64,000 nt of DNA from Oryzias latipes (Eukaryota; Chordata; Actinopteri; Beloniformes; Adrianichthyidae). A model generated the notes under the pieces. That model was given only the letters and a program-made list of their open reading frames with translations. It did not search any database and was not told the origin of the DNA. The first letter of the stretch is position 1. Every line of letters begins with the position of its first letter. This document shows positions 45,301 through 60,317 of this stretch, piece after piece. A program made the translations under genes and the position numbers. The stretch spans positions 31,316,389-31,380,388 of the forward strand of contig NC_019862.2 of assembly GCF_002234675.1 (NCBI RefSeq), given 5' to 3'.

Positions 45301-47721
45301 CAATAAACCCTTTGAATCCTTGAATCCCTGCGCTCTTTTTGAAGCAGCAGGAAAAGATCAAATCTAAAAAACATCCAACCATACTCGGCAGCAGTAATCA
45401 GAATACTCTGGAGTAACAGAGTACCTCATACTCCTTCACACACCAACACAGTGCATCAGAAATTTACCTCCACCCGAAATTCAAACCAATTCCAACAAAA
45501 CTGTGGGAGTTTTTTTCCAACAGGGTGTAAATGTTCATACTTTCAAATCTCCTGCTGGAATCAGAACAACAAACGGATCTTTCTGCCAGAGTCCAAATAC
45601 TTTAAGGTTTTAACAAACGACCATTTACCTTAGTCAAGGCACTAAAATCCGCAAAGCCTTCTCCAAACGATTCGTTACCAAACACGGCAGCAAAGGGATC
45701 TGAAAGAAGAGCAAAAGATTCTGATTAGTTCCAGGTGCTGCCAGAAGGGGGCGCTGCGTCTGTGGAAATACCTGGATCTGAGGAGGCGTTTCCTTTAGTA
45801 CCACCTGGAGCAAAGGGGTCGTTGTTGAGGGAGGGGGGCTTCTATAAAAGGAAGGAAAACAAAACAAGGCAAAGATTCAACTTTATTTTATTTTTTAAGG
45901 GCTGATGAAGTAAAACAAAAAATTAAGAATTGAACACTAGAACTTATTTAATCTCCTACATTTATATGCAGTATTTCAACATTAAAAGTTAAGTCTTGAT
46001 ATTATTTTACTTAAAGAATCAGATTTTTTTCGTTTAATTGATTTCATTTTTCATTTCAATCAGAACAAAAAAGTCAAATTTAAAACAATGTTTTCCTCTT
46101 AGACTTTAAGGAACCTAAAGTTTTTTATTTAAAATGAATTATTAAACATTCAGCTGTTTAATTTTGAACCTTTTAAAGGTTTTTCAAAACAAGATTACGT
46201 ATTTTAAAGCAGTGTTTGGGATCTAAGGGCCAGATTTGGATCAGATCAGGAACCAAAGCCGACCCACTCACCACTGTCAGCTCAGAGCTGGGTGGAGAAC
46301 TGCTGAACGGGTCTGATCCTCCGTCCTGAGAGGCAAACGGGTCCGTCTCGCCCTCCACAGGGCTCGCCTTGAACGGATCGGCGGCGTTCCCCTGGTTCTG
46401 AGCGGAGCTGAACGGATCTTTGGGCGCTAGAGGAGGATTGGAGTCCTTGGAGACGAAGGGGTCCGCCGCTTGTCCTGAAGCCGCGTCATTCAGCTTGGAC
46501 GCAAACAGGTCCGGTTCTGGTATGCCGGGAGTCGTACCGAACGGGTCGGCCGGAGCGGAGAAGGGGTCCTCCGTGGAGAAGGCGACTTCGGAGGTCTGCG
46601 CGAAGAAGGAGTCCACGGCGAAAGGGTCTGTACCTTTAAACGGATCTCCCTCAAACGGATCTGCCCCAAACAGAAAAGGTAAAGGAGATAAGTTCCCCTC
46701 TGACATCAAAGGGTCTGTTTTTATCATAAACATCAATGTCAATCAAAGAATTCACCAGCTCCGCCCGATTTTCCGAAGGGATCATCTTTAAAGGGATCGT
46801 CTGCGAGGAAAAACAATAACGTCATCGACATATTTTCATCAGACTGTCAAACATAGGAGCTTGGACCTTCATCAGCTCGGTCAGAACAGAACCCGTCCAG
46901 CACTTACGGTCGGTAAACGGGTCGGAATGGAAAAAGTCCATTTCGGGCAGGGATGGGGGGCTGGTCTGTGGCGGTAAGGAGCGAGGGACGACCTGAGGGG
47001 GCAAAGAGGAGGCGGCCGTCTCTGCAGACTCTGACGGGTCGTCTCTGCTCTCCGGCTCTGGAGACTCCACCTGTTGGGGTCCCAGGACAAGCGTTAGCGC
47101 GCGGCGCTGACAGATGTTTACGCTCCAAGTGGAGACGACCTTCTCTAGATAAAAGGTTACACTTTTGCCGCCATTCCTCCTTCCTGCTGCACATTTAAGG
47201 GAAAGGTTCACGCTCAGAAACTCATTTGCACAGACAGATAACCCGGTGAAAAAGCATTTTGGGCAAAGTGAACAACCCCCCCCCCAAGAAAAAGAAAAAT
47301 GAAATGAAAGCAGGAAAAACCATAAAATAAATGAACGGGGGCCGAAATCCCTAACGGGGCTCAAAAAATGTATAATCCACAAAAGAAACCCAAAGAGATG
47401 TCTGCGAAATACAAAGGTAGGTTTGAAATTATTATGGGATGGCCACAGCACCTACCATTTTCTGCCAAACCACGAAATTTGGCTATTGTAACATTTTCAC
47501 ACAATGCAGGAAAAGAAACTTTTTGTTTCAATTATCTTCATGAAATTTCAGTTTCGTTGACCTCTGACCTCGTTAGAGGTCACCAGCTTTAAAATAATTT
47601 TTAAATTTAAACTCCTCCCAAGGATTTTGATCTAGAACCTCTCAACTCCTTAAATATCTTTGGGAAACTCGATAATTAAACATTTGCAGATGTTGAGTGG
47701 TGTTACCGTGGCGATCTCCCA

Positions 47722-47760
<39 letters not shown>

Positions 47761-50700
47761 GAATAGGCCTGCAACATAAATCGCTAATCACAAAAACAAA
47801 GAAATCCAAAGCTTTACTTTTGGAGATTCTTCTTAAATATTACTTAGACCTGTTCGTTGCCCCCGGGCGACCAAAAAATAAAGTAGTTGCTATGGAGACA
47901 AATCCACTCGAAAAGCTGCAATGTTGAAAAAAACTGTTTTTCATGAATTTGCCATTTGTAGTTCAGGCTGACATCAAAATCACAGATTTTTGGGCAAAAC
48001 TTGACGCAAAGGTGAGAACGTTTTGAGGTGAAATGTATATAATAATGAGACTGGTCACCTTCAGCGGTGTGACTTTAGGCGACTCCTCGTCATCATCGAT
48101 TGTCTCAGAGGAGATATTGAGGGCAGAGCTGCTTTCCTGTCAACACACAGTTTAGTAAAGATTCTGTTTTATTTTTACAGATCTATGATGTTCCGCTTGT
48201 GTCAGGGATCCGTTTTACCCCAACAGTGGCCTCCTGATTCTTGGAAAGACTGTTGTATAAATCAGAAGAGGCGAAGCAGGCGAAGAGGTCATCCAGGGCG
48301 TCGGGTTTGGCGCCTTCTTCCTGCAGAGGCTTTGGACTCTCACCTCCCTTCCCCTCTTCTCCTTCTGTCTCTTTGGTCTTTTGCTTTTCATCTAAACTGT
48401 TCTCCTGCTGTCTGCACGCAGCAGGAGGTTCCTCCACCTTCAGCTCCTTAGGCCCATCCTCCCGGTTTGGGGAGCTGTCGTGGTGCCCCCCGGCGCCGTT
48501 GACCATGACCGGAGAGCTGTCCTCCAGGGCTCTCTTCCAGCTGAGCTGGGCGGTCACAGACCTCTCCTCCACCTGAAGGTCCTTCACCTTCTGCCGGACC
48601 TAAATGGTAACCACGGATAAACGCCATCAGCCTGTGGAGACGCCCCGTTTGCTCTGGATGGAGCGCGTCTGGTTTTTCTAAGACTCCTGTGGGAGTTTCT
48701 GACCTGTGACACTTGTGTGAAGGAGTCATGCACAGACTCCTGCAGCGGCGTGAGCTGCTCCTGCGCAGCCTTCACCTTCTCCTGCAGCCTCCTGCTCTCC
48801 TCCTGCAGAGCCAGCAGCTCCTCCCGCGCTTGGACCAGCTCCTCCTCGTACTGGCATATCTTCTGCTCCTGCTCACCGTGCTCCGACTGCAGTGAAGCGA
48901 TCTGAAGAGGGGGAAACGTTTTGATGAGCACACAAAAGAGATGCTTTCATCCCCAAAGATTCAAACCCACCAGTTTGGCCTCCTGGCTGGTTTGCCGTCG
49001 AATGTGGGCGAGCTGCTCCTCCAGAGAGCTCTTCTGTTGGTCCAGCTCCTCCAGAGCCTCCTGGACTTTCTGCCGCTGCGTCTGGAGCCGCTGCATCTCC
49101 TCGTTCTCCTTGGCCACCTCATCCTGAAGATCCTTCGGGAAAACATCCAAACCGGAGGTTAGGAAGCTTCAGGAAGCAGATGTTTGAGAGTCTCAAATGA
49201 AAATGAAATGAAGAGCAAAGTATATAGTAATCATCATCACAACAATTAGTTTTAATCTAAGATTACAATGAACAAACTACAGAGTTCTCAGAAATCGTCT
49301 CTACAGCAACAGTTTTAATGACAAAACCATTTAACCAGTTAAAACTGGTTAACGGCCAACGGGTAGTTTAAGACGAGAAAGACTTCAAATAAAATGACAA
49401 CAGATGTAAAGCAAGTAACACGACATTTTAACAGGTAAAAGCACACCTGGGATTAAAAAAGAATGCTACAGATCAGAGGTCACCGAACTTTTTCAGGCTG
49501 ACGGGGGTTTCACATTTAGTTTTTTTTATCTTCCAGTTTCCCTCAACTGTTCAGGCTAAAGTTCATCTGTTTATCTTCATCCTCTGTAAAATGTCTGCAG
49601 CTGCTTTATTCTTTATCTGTACACTAGATTTGATGTAGGCACCATTAAAATGTGATTTATCCTTAACTGTCATAGTGGAAGTTTAAATAAATAAATAAAT
49701 AAATAAATTAAATAAATAAAACCAACTTCAACAGATAGAAATAAATATAAAAAACAGTTTTTCTTTTTCTTTAATATGATTTACAAAAAAAAACAGGATT
49801 CCACAGTTTGAGCAACTTTCTTAGCAGCATCGTCGTGACATTAGACAGCCGGTTGCTGAATATTCAGCATTACTATTATGGTCTGTTGGAGCAAACTGTT
49901 GCATTAAATCCATGATTGGAGTAAAGACTCCTGGTTTTTGTCTGTTAAATGCAGCGTTCTTTTATTTTGAAGTCGAGGGTTTTTCTTCCATTTCCTTTCT
50001 TCTGTCAAAAGAAACTTTCCTGACTCGTTTGTTCTTGCTAACTGCTGGTTTGGGGATTTCGATGTAGTGGTTGGCGTGAGACGCTTAAAGAAAGTAGCAG
50101 ATGACCGAGGAGTCGGATGTTGAGGAGAATCCAGTAGTTTTCCAAAATAAAACTTCCTTCAGAATTGGATTATCAATTGAAAAAACAGGATGAATGTTGG
50201 TCCTGGCTCGGTACAAACTGGTTGGACACCACTGCTATAGAAAATGTTTCAAAGCTGTAAAAAGAGATTTAGCTTTTAAAAATATCCAGATTTCCCCAAA
50301 TAAATGTCCAAATTCTTAGGGATGCAGGAGGATCGAACTCTGTGTGGAAGAAAACGACTTCAAACCTAAATGGAACGATCTCTTAGGAATACAAAAATCA
50401 ATTCAAAGGTAAGCTGCATTATAGTGGGACTCTCTAGAGGTTCATTCTGACGCCATCGTCCTGAAATAGAACAGACTTTAAATACACAGCTCTAAAAATA
50501 AACTACGGGACATCAGCCTCGTCTCCTCCAGGAAACGGCTGCCTTTGTCAAAACATGATCCGTGTCATCTGGTGTTTTTAATAAATCAGAAATAAAAACG
50601 TTTTTTTTTGGTGAAGGTTTCCATCTAAATGACACAAAGACAGAAATTGAGATTTCCAATATCCATCTCACAGCAGAGAGCCGTTCTCCTGCCAGCCAAA

Positions 50701-53700
50701 CCACAAGTCCACCTGTCTGTTCTGGATCCCTGAAGGAGGAAGGAGGAGAACATACCTGCACTTCGTCGCTGCGCTGCCGAATGGCCTCCTCATTCTCCTT
50801 GATCTCCTCCTCCACAGAGCTCTTCTCCCTGGGGTTCCAGCACAAAAGACAGGAGTACTTAGCGAGCAAAGAGAGACGCTTCCCGCCCGGTACGCCGACC
50901 AGTCCCAGCAAGGCTCCTTCCCCCCGCCCCTGAGAGGAGACCACCTCCTCTCCCTGAACCATCGTGGTCCAGAGAGACCTGCAGCTGAGGCAGGCGGGAA
51001 GCAGTCCAACAGAAATGGTCATGGCGTCAGTTTCCCGGGGTGCGAAGGTGAGCGAACGCGTGACGCGTAGCGAGGAGGAGGAGGGAGGAGCAGTGATGAA
51101 GGGGGTGAAGCTGGAGTCCGGAAGAGCCGGCCTGCAGCTCACGAGCAGTTCGGGACCTTCTTCAGGAGCTACAGCTCCTGTCAGACTTTAGAGGATCGCC
51201 CACATGGAGACCAGCGTCACGCCAGACAAACATAGAAAAGTCATTTTAAAAAACAGCAAACCTTTTTACAAACACAAACCGGCAAGTTCACATAAGGCAG
51301 AGAAAAAACTAAGTGATTAAAAATATAGATTTAGCTCAAAGGAAATGAGAAATAAGGAAATAAGCAGGTAGATTCTGGATTTTTTTATAAATATATATAA
51401 TAGAAACTTTCCTGTTTCTTCATTTTTCACAGCATTTAATGATTTAAAGCCACGTCAAGCCGAGAACAGATCCACAATTCTGAAGGTAGAAATTTAAAAC
51501 AGAACTCTAAATAAGCACTGAAAGGAAATCCAGAGGAATAGGAGCTTTGTTTTTGGAGCCGTCACATTTAGGTTTTAGAAAAAGCTTAAACTCCACAGCT
51601 GGAGTGAAGACGGTGAAGGATCATTTAAAGGAAGCCAAATTTTCACCCAAGATTTGACTTGAAATGCCGCTTTTTGCAGCCAGAAATGAAATGAAAAAGC
51701 ATAATCATTGCATTTTATTGATTAACTTTATAAACTGAAATTCAGAAGTTTCCTAATGTCTGCAGATAACATGGACGACTTGCAAATTTCATTTTAAAGT
51801 TAGAAAAACAAAATCCTTGAAACTGAAACCTGAAAGAAGTTTGAATTTTCGGTTAGTTTTCTCCTTTTTAAAACTCAAGTTCACAAACTACAACTGTCAA
51901 GGCAATTCTTTCAAAATGGTTTGGAATTATTCTCATTTTAGAAACTTTTTAAAATAGTTATTAAAAACAATATATTAATATATTAACAAATATTAATGCA
52001 GCTGAAGTGTTTTTTGCTCATAAATTGGTTGCCTTTCTGAATAAATGGAGCCTCCTCAGCATTTCCCAAAGGCTTCCTTTGATCTTTCTAATGTTTTTCA
52101 CATTTATATTTTTGACTGTCAGAACAGTAAAGCTCACGCCTCTGCTGCTCCTACGTCGCATCACATTCTCCAGAATCCTTTGGCTGAGAAAGTCGCTGCC
52201 AAAACCTGAAACAGCAGCAAACGGACATCATTGTGTCAAGTTTGATCTATGGTGAATCTTCTGAGTCTTCCACGCATCTATTAACCCATAAACTGTGATC
52301 TGTTTGGAAGAGCAGCTGGGCTGGAAACCACTTTTTCACTTCTCACTTTCAGCTTTCATGAACAAAAACGTATTTTTAGCTTAATGCAGGAGTCAGAAAC
52401 CTGAACCTCTGATTTGGATCAGTTTCCCACTGAGATGAAAGAACAGGGAGCTGCAGCACTAAAACATGTTTTTGCTGATATATCACTATAGTTCATCAGG
52501 ATATTTATTTAATTATTTATTTTAATTAGTTTTTATTCTTTATGAGCGTGATATTTCCTTTGATCTTTTGTCCATTTTCCACAGACTTTTCTGTCTGTCA
52601 AAACAAATTCCCTTTGATGCAGACGTTTCCATTTCTATTTATTTTTCTTTAAATCCAGTAAACCCAATAAATTATATTAATTTTATGGATGACAACTATT
52701 TTTTTATTAGGAAGCAGCTGTTAGTTTGTGGTAGGTCTGGAAACATAAGCCCCGCCCCCGCAGCGTGTTCTACACAGACAGATCAACATACGGCCATCGT
52801 AGCAGCACGGTGACAGGGTAGTGGGGGGCCCCTGATAGCAAATTTAATTCATTTCATGTGGAAATGGGTGGTTTTAGTTTAGGGGGATGAAATGATTGTT
52901 TGGGGGCGCTCATGTGTCCCCTACGAGATCGCCACTGACCGTCTTTCCATCCCATAACAGACTGTGGTCGGCGTTCACAGCTGCAGACACGCCCCCTCCG
53001 CTGCTCTCTCGCTCTACCTGACTGTGTTAACGGCTCCACGACCATCTGAGAACACGACGGTTATTTTCCTGAACCACAGAGAGCCGCAGCTCAGGGAGGA
53101 AAGAGACGCATGCGGCTCCGGAGCCGCTGGATGCCGACCCCTGGCTTAGTGTGAGGAAGAAACTAGCAACAGAAACTGACAGTGAGCCCAACAGACATTT
53201 CCAGAGGAAAAGGCAGGGTTGATGCTATATTGCTGAATGAAAATGAAACTTAAAGGGGAATAATTGGAAAAATATATATAAATAAAGAAAGAAATGATCA
53301 AAGTTGAGCATAAATAAAGTCAAAACAGCACAATATCAAAAGATGTGTTTATGGAAAATGCCAGAGCCGGGTATCGAACCAGCGAGCTTCTGCACCAAGG
53401 ATTCCCCATGGATTTCAATGGAGGCAGAAATCCTGGAATATCTGGAAAAGTTCAAGGATTTGAAGGACCAAAAGTCACAGCTGGAAAAAGCTGAAAGAGC
53501 TGAACATTTGGATAGTTGAATGGTTGAAACAGATGAAAATTGTAGAAGGAGATAAGCAGCAAAAAATGGTGGAAGATACTAGAATAAAGAAAGAGAAACA
53601 GGAAAACAACGGTTGAAGGATTTTTAGCATCCAACCAATTATAGGCAAAGAACTTTCTAATCATGAAAGATTCTTTAAAAAAAAGTGTTGGTAAAGACAT

Positions 53701-56700
53701 TTTCTTAAACTAAAGTTGTAACTGTTGGTGGTTGAGAATCTTCAGAATAAATCTCAAACTAATGTTTAACATGTTTACAGTTAATTATACCGGTTTCAGA
53801 CAGAACTGAACTCAGAAATCCAAAAAAATGGATTACTGGAAACACTGACCCCTGCTGGTCAGTTTGGGATACAGCATGTAAATGTAAATGTCTTTTTTTA
53901 TGATCGAACCTAAAAAAGCTTCAGTCATGTCCTGTTTTTAACACCTCCGTCTGCAACATTTGCAGTATATCTACGGTTCATACTGATAAACGTGATCTAA
54001 TACAAATATTTTGTTTCTTTAACTCCACCCCCTGCTTTACTACAGCCAGACGTTTGTTTTTATCTTTTCTCCAACTTGACTCATGGCTTCATATTTGCTT
54101 GTAATAGATGCACAAATTAAAATTACCTTTGTAGTTCTACAATCTCGTTACTGAGAGAGTCGAGCTCCTTAATGGCAGAGAAGTCAGCCGCCAGGTTGGC
54201 AGCATTGCTCTGGAAAAGAAGCAGTGAGAACTGCTGGTTACAACAAAACGATGGAAAATATTCAAAAGAAACAATGAGACGTAACTGCAAAAACGGAAAA
54301 AAAGTGGGAGGAAGTAAAACTGACATCGGAGATGAACGACAAACTAAGACAAAAAAAACATTTGTACGTCTAATGATGAAAAACTGTCACCAGAAAAAGA
54401 CGAAAATGAGCACAAACAAATTTACTTTTGCCCCCTTTGTTCAGTCCAGCTGACTGGACCCATTCAAGAAAACGTGTTATGTTAAATAAAACCGATTAAG
54501 AAGCCGTGCATCAAGAAAAGTAGAAGAAAGAGAAAGAAAAGGGCCTGACTGGCTGACCTGCTTGATGTTTTGTCTGTCTGAGGGAGGGATCATTTCTTGG
54601 GAAAGACTCTGCGGAGGCTCCAAGCCTTTGGTCAGCTTCAGATTGATGAGATAAAGTGCCAAGGCAAACTGTTCCCGGGTCAGTTTCCCGATGTCTCCGA
54701 TGTCACAGAGCTCCCTGAAAACGCAGTTATGAGGGTGACGTCAGAAAATGATTTCTGCTCTGGGCAGAACGGTGGCAGCGGGTCAGAAGCTGATGTGAGG
54801 AGGAGAATCGATAAAGTGACGCTCCGGCGACAGAATGTTCAGCTCAAATATGTGGGCTTTTGTTTAGTAGATGTGTGCTTCAGCATCAGCATCTCCTGTT
54901 TTTACTCACCAAATGCGAGCGAGTGTGGCAGAGGGCAGCCCCGTTTTCAGGAAAATGTCCCTGACTTCTGGTCCGGACACCAGGCCGTCCATGTCCCCGT
55001 CCGTCTTGCTGAAGAGCTCATCGTACTTGGCCTTTTCTGCTGGTGTCACCACCCACTGTCCACGCAGGAAAAGAAGGTTTTCATGCTGCAGCAACAGCTG
55101 GATGCCAGTGCGGCCCACATCACGGTCCCCCCACTCACCTGCACCTCACTTGGGCTGCTTTGAAAATCGCTCTGCGCTAGCAGGTGTGAAAGCATCCTAA
55201 CCGCGAGGAGAGGCGGAAGAATAAAAGACCAGGACAGACGGTACTCACAGGGGCAGCTGCTGGTGTCGGGGCAGGAGCTGGAGCAGGTTTGGGAGGGTGG
55301 GAGGCGGTCTTGGGACCGGCGTGGGAGGAGCGACTATCTTTGACGGACGGGGGCGAGGGGAGCAGGGGCATCGGGGGAGAAACGGCGGGCTTTTTCCTCT
55401 TAGAGGGTGGAACCAGGGGGGGAGGGAGGGACATGGGAACGGGCTCGCCCTCCAGAGCCCTATAGACCAGATACATGGCCTGGGGGGGCAACAGCATCAG
55501 AGGGGAGAGAAAAGAAATCCATCAATAACGGGACATGGTTACTGAACCATCCAACACGGACAGAAGTGCAGCAACAACCCCACACACATGTTCACTTTTT
55601 CTGGCTGTAAGGCTCGCCTTTGGCGGTCTGGGAGATTTTTCTCTTAGTGCAATTTTGCACGTTTTTTTTTGGGATCCTGATTGGCTGTTGACTACTGTCA
55701 ATCAATCTCCTTTCAGTTTGCCAAAGTTACATAAATCTTCTAATTCTGGACACGTTTTTCTCGTGTGAAAATGTTCATGTTTGTCTGGGAAAAGCGTACA
55801 AAGTTTGCGATAAAGGAGTTTTACTGCCTAAATACATAATTATAAAAACTAAAGATGTCGGCGTGTTTCTGTGTTTGCTAGCGCAGAGGAAGAAGCATCC
55901 GCCTCGGTGGAGATGTTCAAAAGCGTTACAAGGATTTGCTTTCCAAGATCAAGTGTCCATTCTTTCTTTAATACATTTCTCACAAAAGTGCAACTTAAAT
56001 ATGTTTGTTTTTTCTTCATTATGCATTTTTGGCATCTGCAACGTTTACTATAGAGAGACCTTTAATCTGGAAAATGTGGGAATTTCACTGATCCAAAGTC
56101 AACTCCCACAATACGTGGAGGAACGCTACACGTCTGAACAGATCTGTGTGCAGGAAAGTCATTTCTCACCACAGAAAACTCGTCTCTGTCCAACATGCCA
56201 TCCCTGTCCAGGTCGCTGAGCTCCCACACCTTCAACACACAACACCATGTCATCAGCATCGGTCAGACACGCTTCCTCCAGCTGAGATTTACATCAGAAA
56301 TTTTTTAGACCTCTGCACCAACGTCATGACTTTTCTTCCGTCAGACCCTTCAAGACCCCCCCCCCCCCCCCCCCCCCATCCATCACTTCTGTCAGCTCCC
56401 GATTCACAATTTAGACAAAGAAGGACTGACAAATGCAATTTAGAGGTTCCATTTCTTAATAAATGTCCTCCATCATCAGAAGAAATGCCACTAGAGCTTG
56501 TTAAAAACATCATTTTCATCAGAAGAGGTCTTTAACAGGATCGAGGTTTTTAACCACAAAGTTTAGCCCAAACGGGGATTGTAGTTCAGCTGATGGAAAG
56601 AAGCTTTCGCCAGAAATGTAGAGCTTTTTAAACAAAACTAAAACTTCATTATTCTGTAGTCTCTTCAGATTCACCTAATTGTTCACACAGAAATAATGGT

Positions 56701-59700
56701 TTCTTCTTACCAAACAGGATGCTGATAGAATAAATCATACTATTATGAGGCAAATGTCTGTCATGCTGCAGTAATTCTTCATTATTGAGGAACAAAGCCT
56801 GCAACCCCCCCCCCCCCCCCCCCCATGAAAGAATTAAACTAATTGGTTATGATCAAAGTGATTGAATTTGATAGATCCAATCACTGCATCTTCATTTTAT
56901 GGAAATGTGCAAAATCAAAGTTAAGATCCTGTGATTTTGCCCTGAAAGAACGAGATGTTTTTTCAGGACTACCGTCTAGTGAGAAATCACACAAAAAGAC
57001 AGGAATTGTTGGGATGGTTCCCCAGAACTAACTTCACGCCAAACTATCCTTTCCACCGGCTACACGTCAACTTGTTTAACCAGAAAACTAAGGATATATA
57101 TGATTTTTGCTCACCACTTATAGACAAATCTATTTGTGAGGAGCAGTTCTCCACACAAAAGTTGACTCTAGACTCTGATGAGGATGTTTCGCTAATCTGA
57201 TGTGAACCTACTTTCCTTTAGGTTTTAAATCAACGTTCTGTGAGGGTCCAACCTTGCAGATAAACAGAAAGCATTCTGGTGCTTCCTACCCTGCCGAGGA
57301 TGTCCACTGGAAGTTTGGAGTTCAGCAGGACGGGCTTGACCTTGTCTCCAGAGAGCATCCCCCCCACGGGACCTAGACTGTCAAAGATGGAGTCAAACTT
57401 CATCTTCTCCTCCGGCTGGAAGATAAAAACAGCAACAAGGTAGTTACACGAAAACATACTGACAGAACAGAACGAACCCAAACCATGTTTATAGGCCAAC
57501 TGTTACAACATTAAAATGTAAAAATTAAAGTAACTTTTTGACAAAAATAAAACGGAATTGAACAAAACACAATATTGATTTCGTGGTGACTTGATGAACA
57601 AAACAGAAAGCGGAAGCAAAAACTAAACCGTGGTGGTCATTTTTAACCCCTTCATCCTGTAGGAAGACGCTCACCTTGACGACCCAGGGAGCGTCAGCCG
57701 CCGCCGCCGCTCCTCCGGCTGACAGCGGGCTGCTGCTGTCATGCTGGAGAGTCACACAAACATCAGTCACAACAACATTTACACTGAAAAACATCAACCT
57801 TCATTCATATTTCCTCACTTTAACAAACAATGAAGTCCGAGGAACCAAAGCTTAAAGGCAAACTTACAAACTTAGGGGGAGGAACAGCCACATGGAGATT
57901 CTTGAGCGCCACCTCCAGGCCATTCTGGGCACACGCAACCAACCTCAACGCAATGAAGAATTGCTACAAAAAATAAATTTAAAAAAGACAGAAGTCACTG
58001 AGGAACGATCTGACGGTCACAAATCTAATTAGAACTCAAAAGACGATCCAAAGAGGATTTCTACCTGTTTGTTTAACGAACCCTTCCTTTCAGAGTCTGA
58101 TAGATCCCAGATCTATGGAGAGAGTAAGTAGAAATATTAACAGGTTTCAATCTGTAAATCAGAATCTAACCTGGATAAGTCAAAACTACCTGGCCCAGGA
58201 CGAGGTCAGCCAGCCCCGACCTCTTCAGGAACAGGGCGGCGTCGGCTGCTGCGACACGCCCGCTGCCAGAAGGATCCACCTGCTCGTGCAAAGAAGAGCC
58301 CACGCCAGAGCCGCGAGCGTCAGTCGTGTTCTGCACGTCGTGTTTCTCAAAACTGGGTTTTATTGCAGCGGCTGTGATGTCAAACAACATGCGGTTTGTT
58401 TCATCTCCGTTTAGCCTTGCTCTCCTGCCCGCCCCGTGACATACAGCAGCTCAACGCCATGAATCCATACGCCCTACAACTGAACCTCATCGTGGGTTAA
58501 AGGGAAACCATCGTCTTCCCTGAAGCTCATCCCTGGGAGCTCTGGCTTGAGGGAAATCATCATTAATTCATGTCCTTTATTGACTGCAGAGGCATGAAAG
58601 AGATCAGAGCTCACTGCAACACCAAAGCTCTGTCCTTATGAAGAGACAAACACTAAGGAATATCTCAGGTGAGTCACATGTAACCCTGAACTTTCAAAGT
58701 AAGAGCTACAAAGAAAAGGTCTCAACTTTTTGACTTTCAAAATAAGACGTTTTACAAAACCACATAGAATGTGTAGATTGATATGTCCACTGTGAGATAC
58801 AGTACATGTTCATACCTGTCGATAGTATTTGTCATAGATGGGATTTCCACTGGAGAGCTGTTCAAGAAAATTACACAATGTTAGAAAATGTTCTTATAGC
58901 CTTAAAGCAGATTTTCATAAACATGACAAACACAGACACTTAAATTCCCAATAGAGCAAATGTTCATTGATCCACTCCCATCACCCTTTGATCTGTTTTC
59001 ACGATGTTTAATTACGATTACGTCGCTTTTAGCCTAAATTTGAAAAAGGACGGAAGTTTATTAGAAATTTGCCTCAGAGTTGTAAACGGGACCATTCCAG
59101 CGACACCTCCCCATTACTGAGAGCTCTCTGTTTACACTCTCTCCCGCTATCACAGCCCCCCCATACCCCAACCTGACATTACCGGTGCAACAAAAATGGC
59201 GGGAAATATTTGAGCTACCCGGCTACCGTTTCAAGCCAGATTTTGGTTATCCTTATAATTAAGGAAAAAGTAAAGCATTTTAAATTTTCACTATGCAGTC
59301 TAAACCCTGAAGGTGGGGTTGCAACAAAGTACAACGCCTGATGCTTGATATTTATAAAAAACATTAAAGGTTCTTCAGAGGATGGCGGTGAGAGCCGACT
59401 GCAGGACACATTTCCTCCACCAAAGCTCATAATCGACGTGGAAAACAGAAATACACAACAAGCTGTCACGGCGTAGACAAAACTAGATTTATCTTTCCTC
59501 TAGAACTTCCTAAAAAAGAAAAAAAAAAAAAACTTCTTTCCTCTGTGTGCTGCTGGCCCTGAAGAGGAAACGAATCAGCATTTCCTTTTTCGTGAGGCCG
59601 AAACAGACGCAGAGGCTTTCAGTTCACAGGTGAACTGAAGGAGGAGAGCGGAGAGCGGTCGGCGTCTCATGGGTGAACTCAACAGGACACTCAAAGCTGC

Positions 59701-60231
59701 AGAGACCCAGACCCAAAAAGCGCCTCCAGACCCCAACGCTCTGTGGCAAAGGGGAAGTGGAAGAGGCCGGCCGTCAGCGGTTATCGCTTAGCCTTCTTTA
59801 ACGGATGATTTACTGCCAGATAGCAGGCAACACAAGCCTCTGCCTCCACAATGGAGGCGCTGGGACAGTTGCAGGCTGTAACACTGTGGTCATTGTACTG
59901 AAGACCTCCAACAAGCACTGAGGGGAGAAAAGGCTGCATCATCCTGTCACTCAGAATAAAAAAGAAACAGCAAAGAGCAACACACTCAGGGCCAAAGGCA
60001 CACATGGGGCCACGTTTGGGGACTCAAAGCTACATCCATGTGATGAACTCCTCTGTGGAGGGATGGCTGCAGCCGGCAGACACCTCCTCGGTTGCCACAG
60101 GCAACAGCTCCTCAGGTAACTAGAGGAACCTCCTCACCTGACTTCTGCATGCTAAATAACTTGCTTACAGTTACACACAGGCAGGACCCGCCCACGGTGA
60201 CAGCTGCGTTCTTCATCACAGAAGCAACAGG

Positions 60232-60317
<86 letters not shown>

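Larger units (their letters stand above)
50829..54126. other. Large eps15 intron (between exons 12 and 13)
   Basis: Holds a hAT element (52,387-53,143) and the plus copy of the 440-bp repeat (53,222-53,650). Overlapping open frames next to exon 13 (50,513-51,142) are exon read-through and GC-rich intron. The rest shows no element. Confidence 0.5.
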
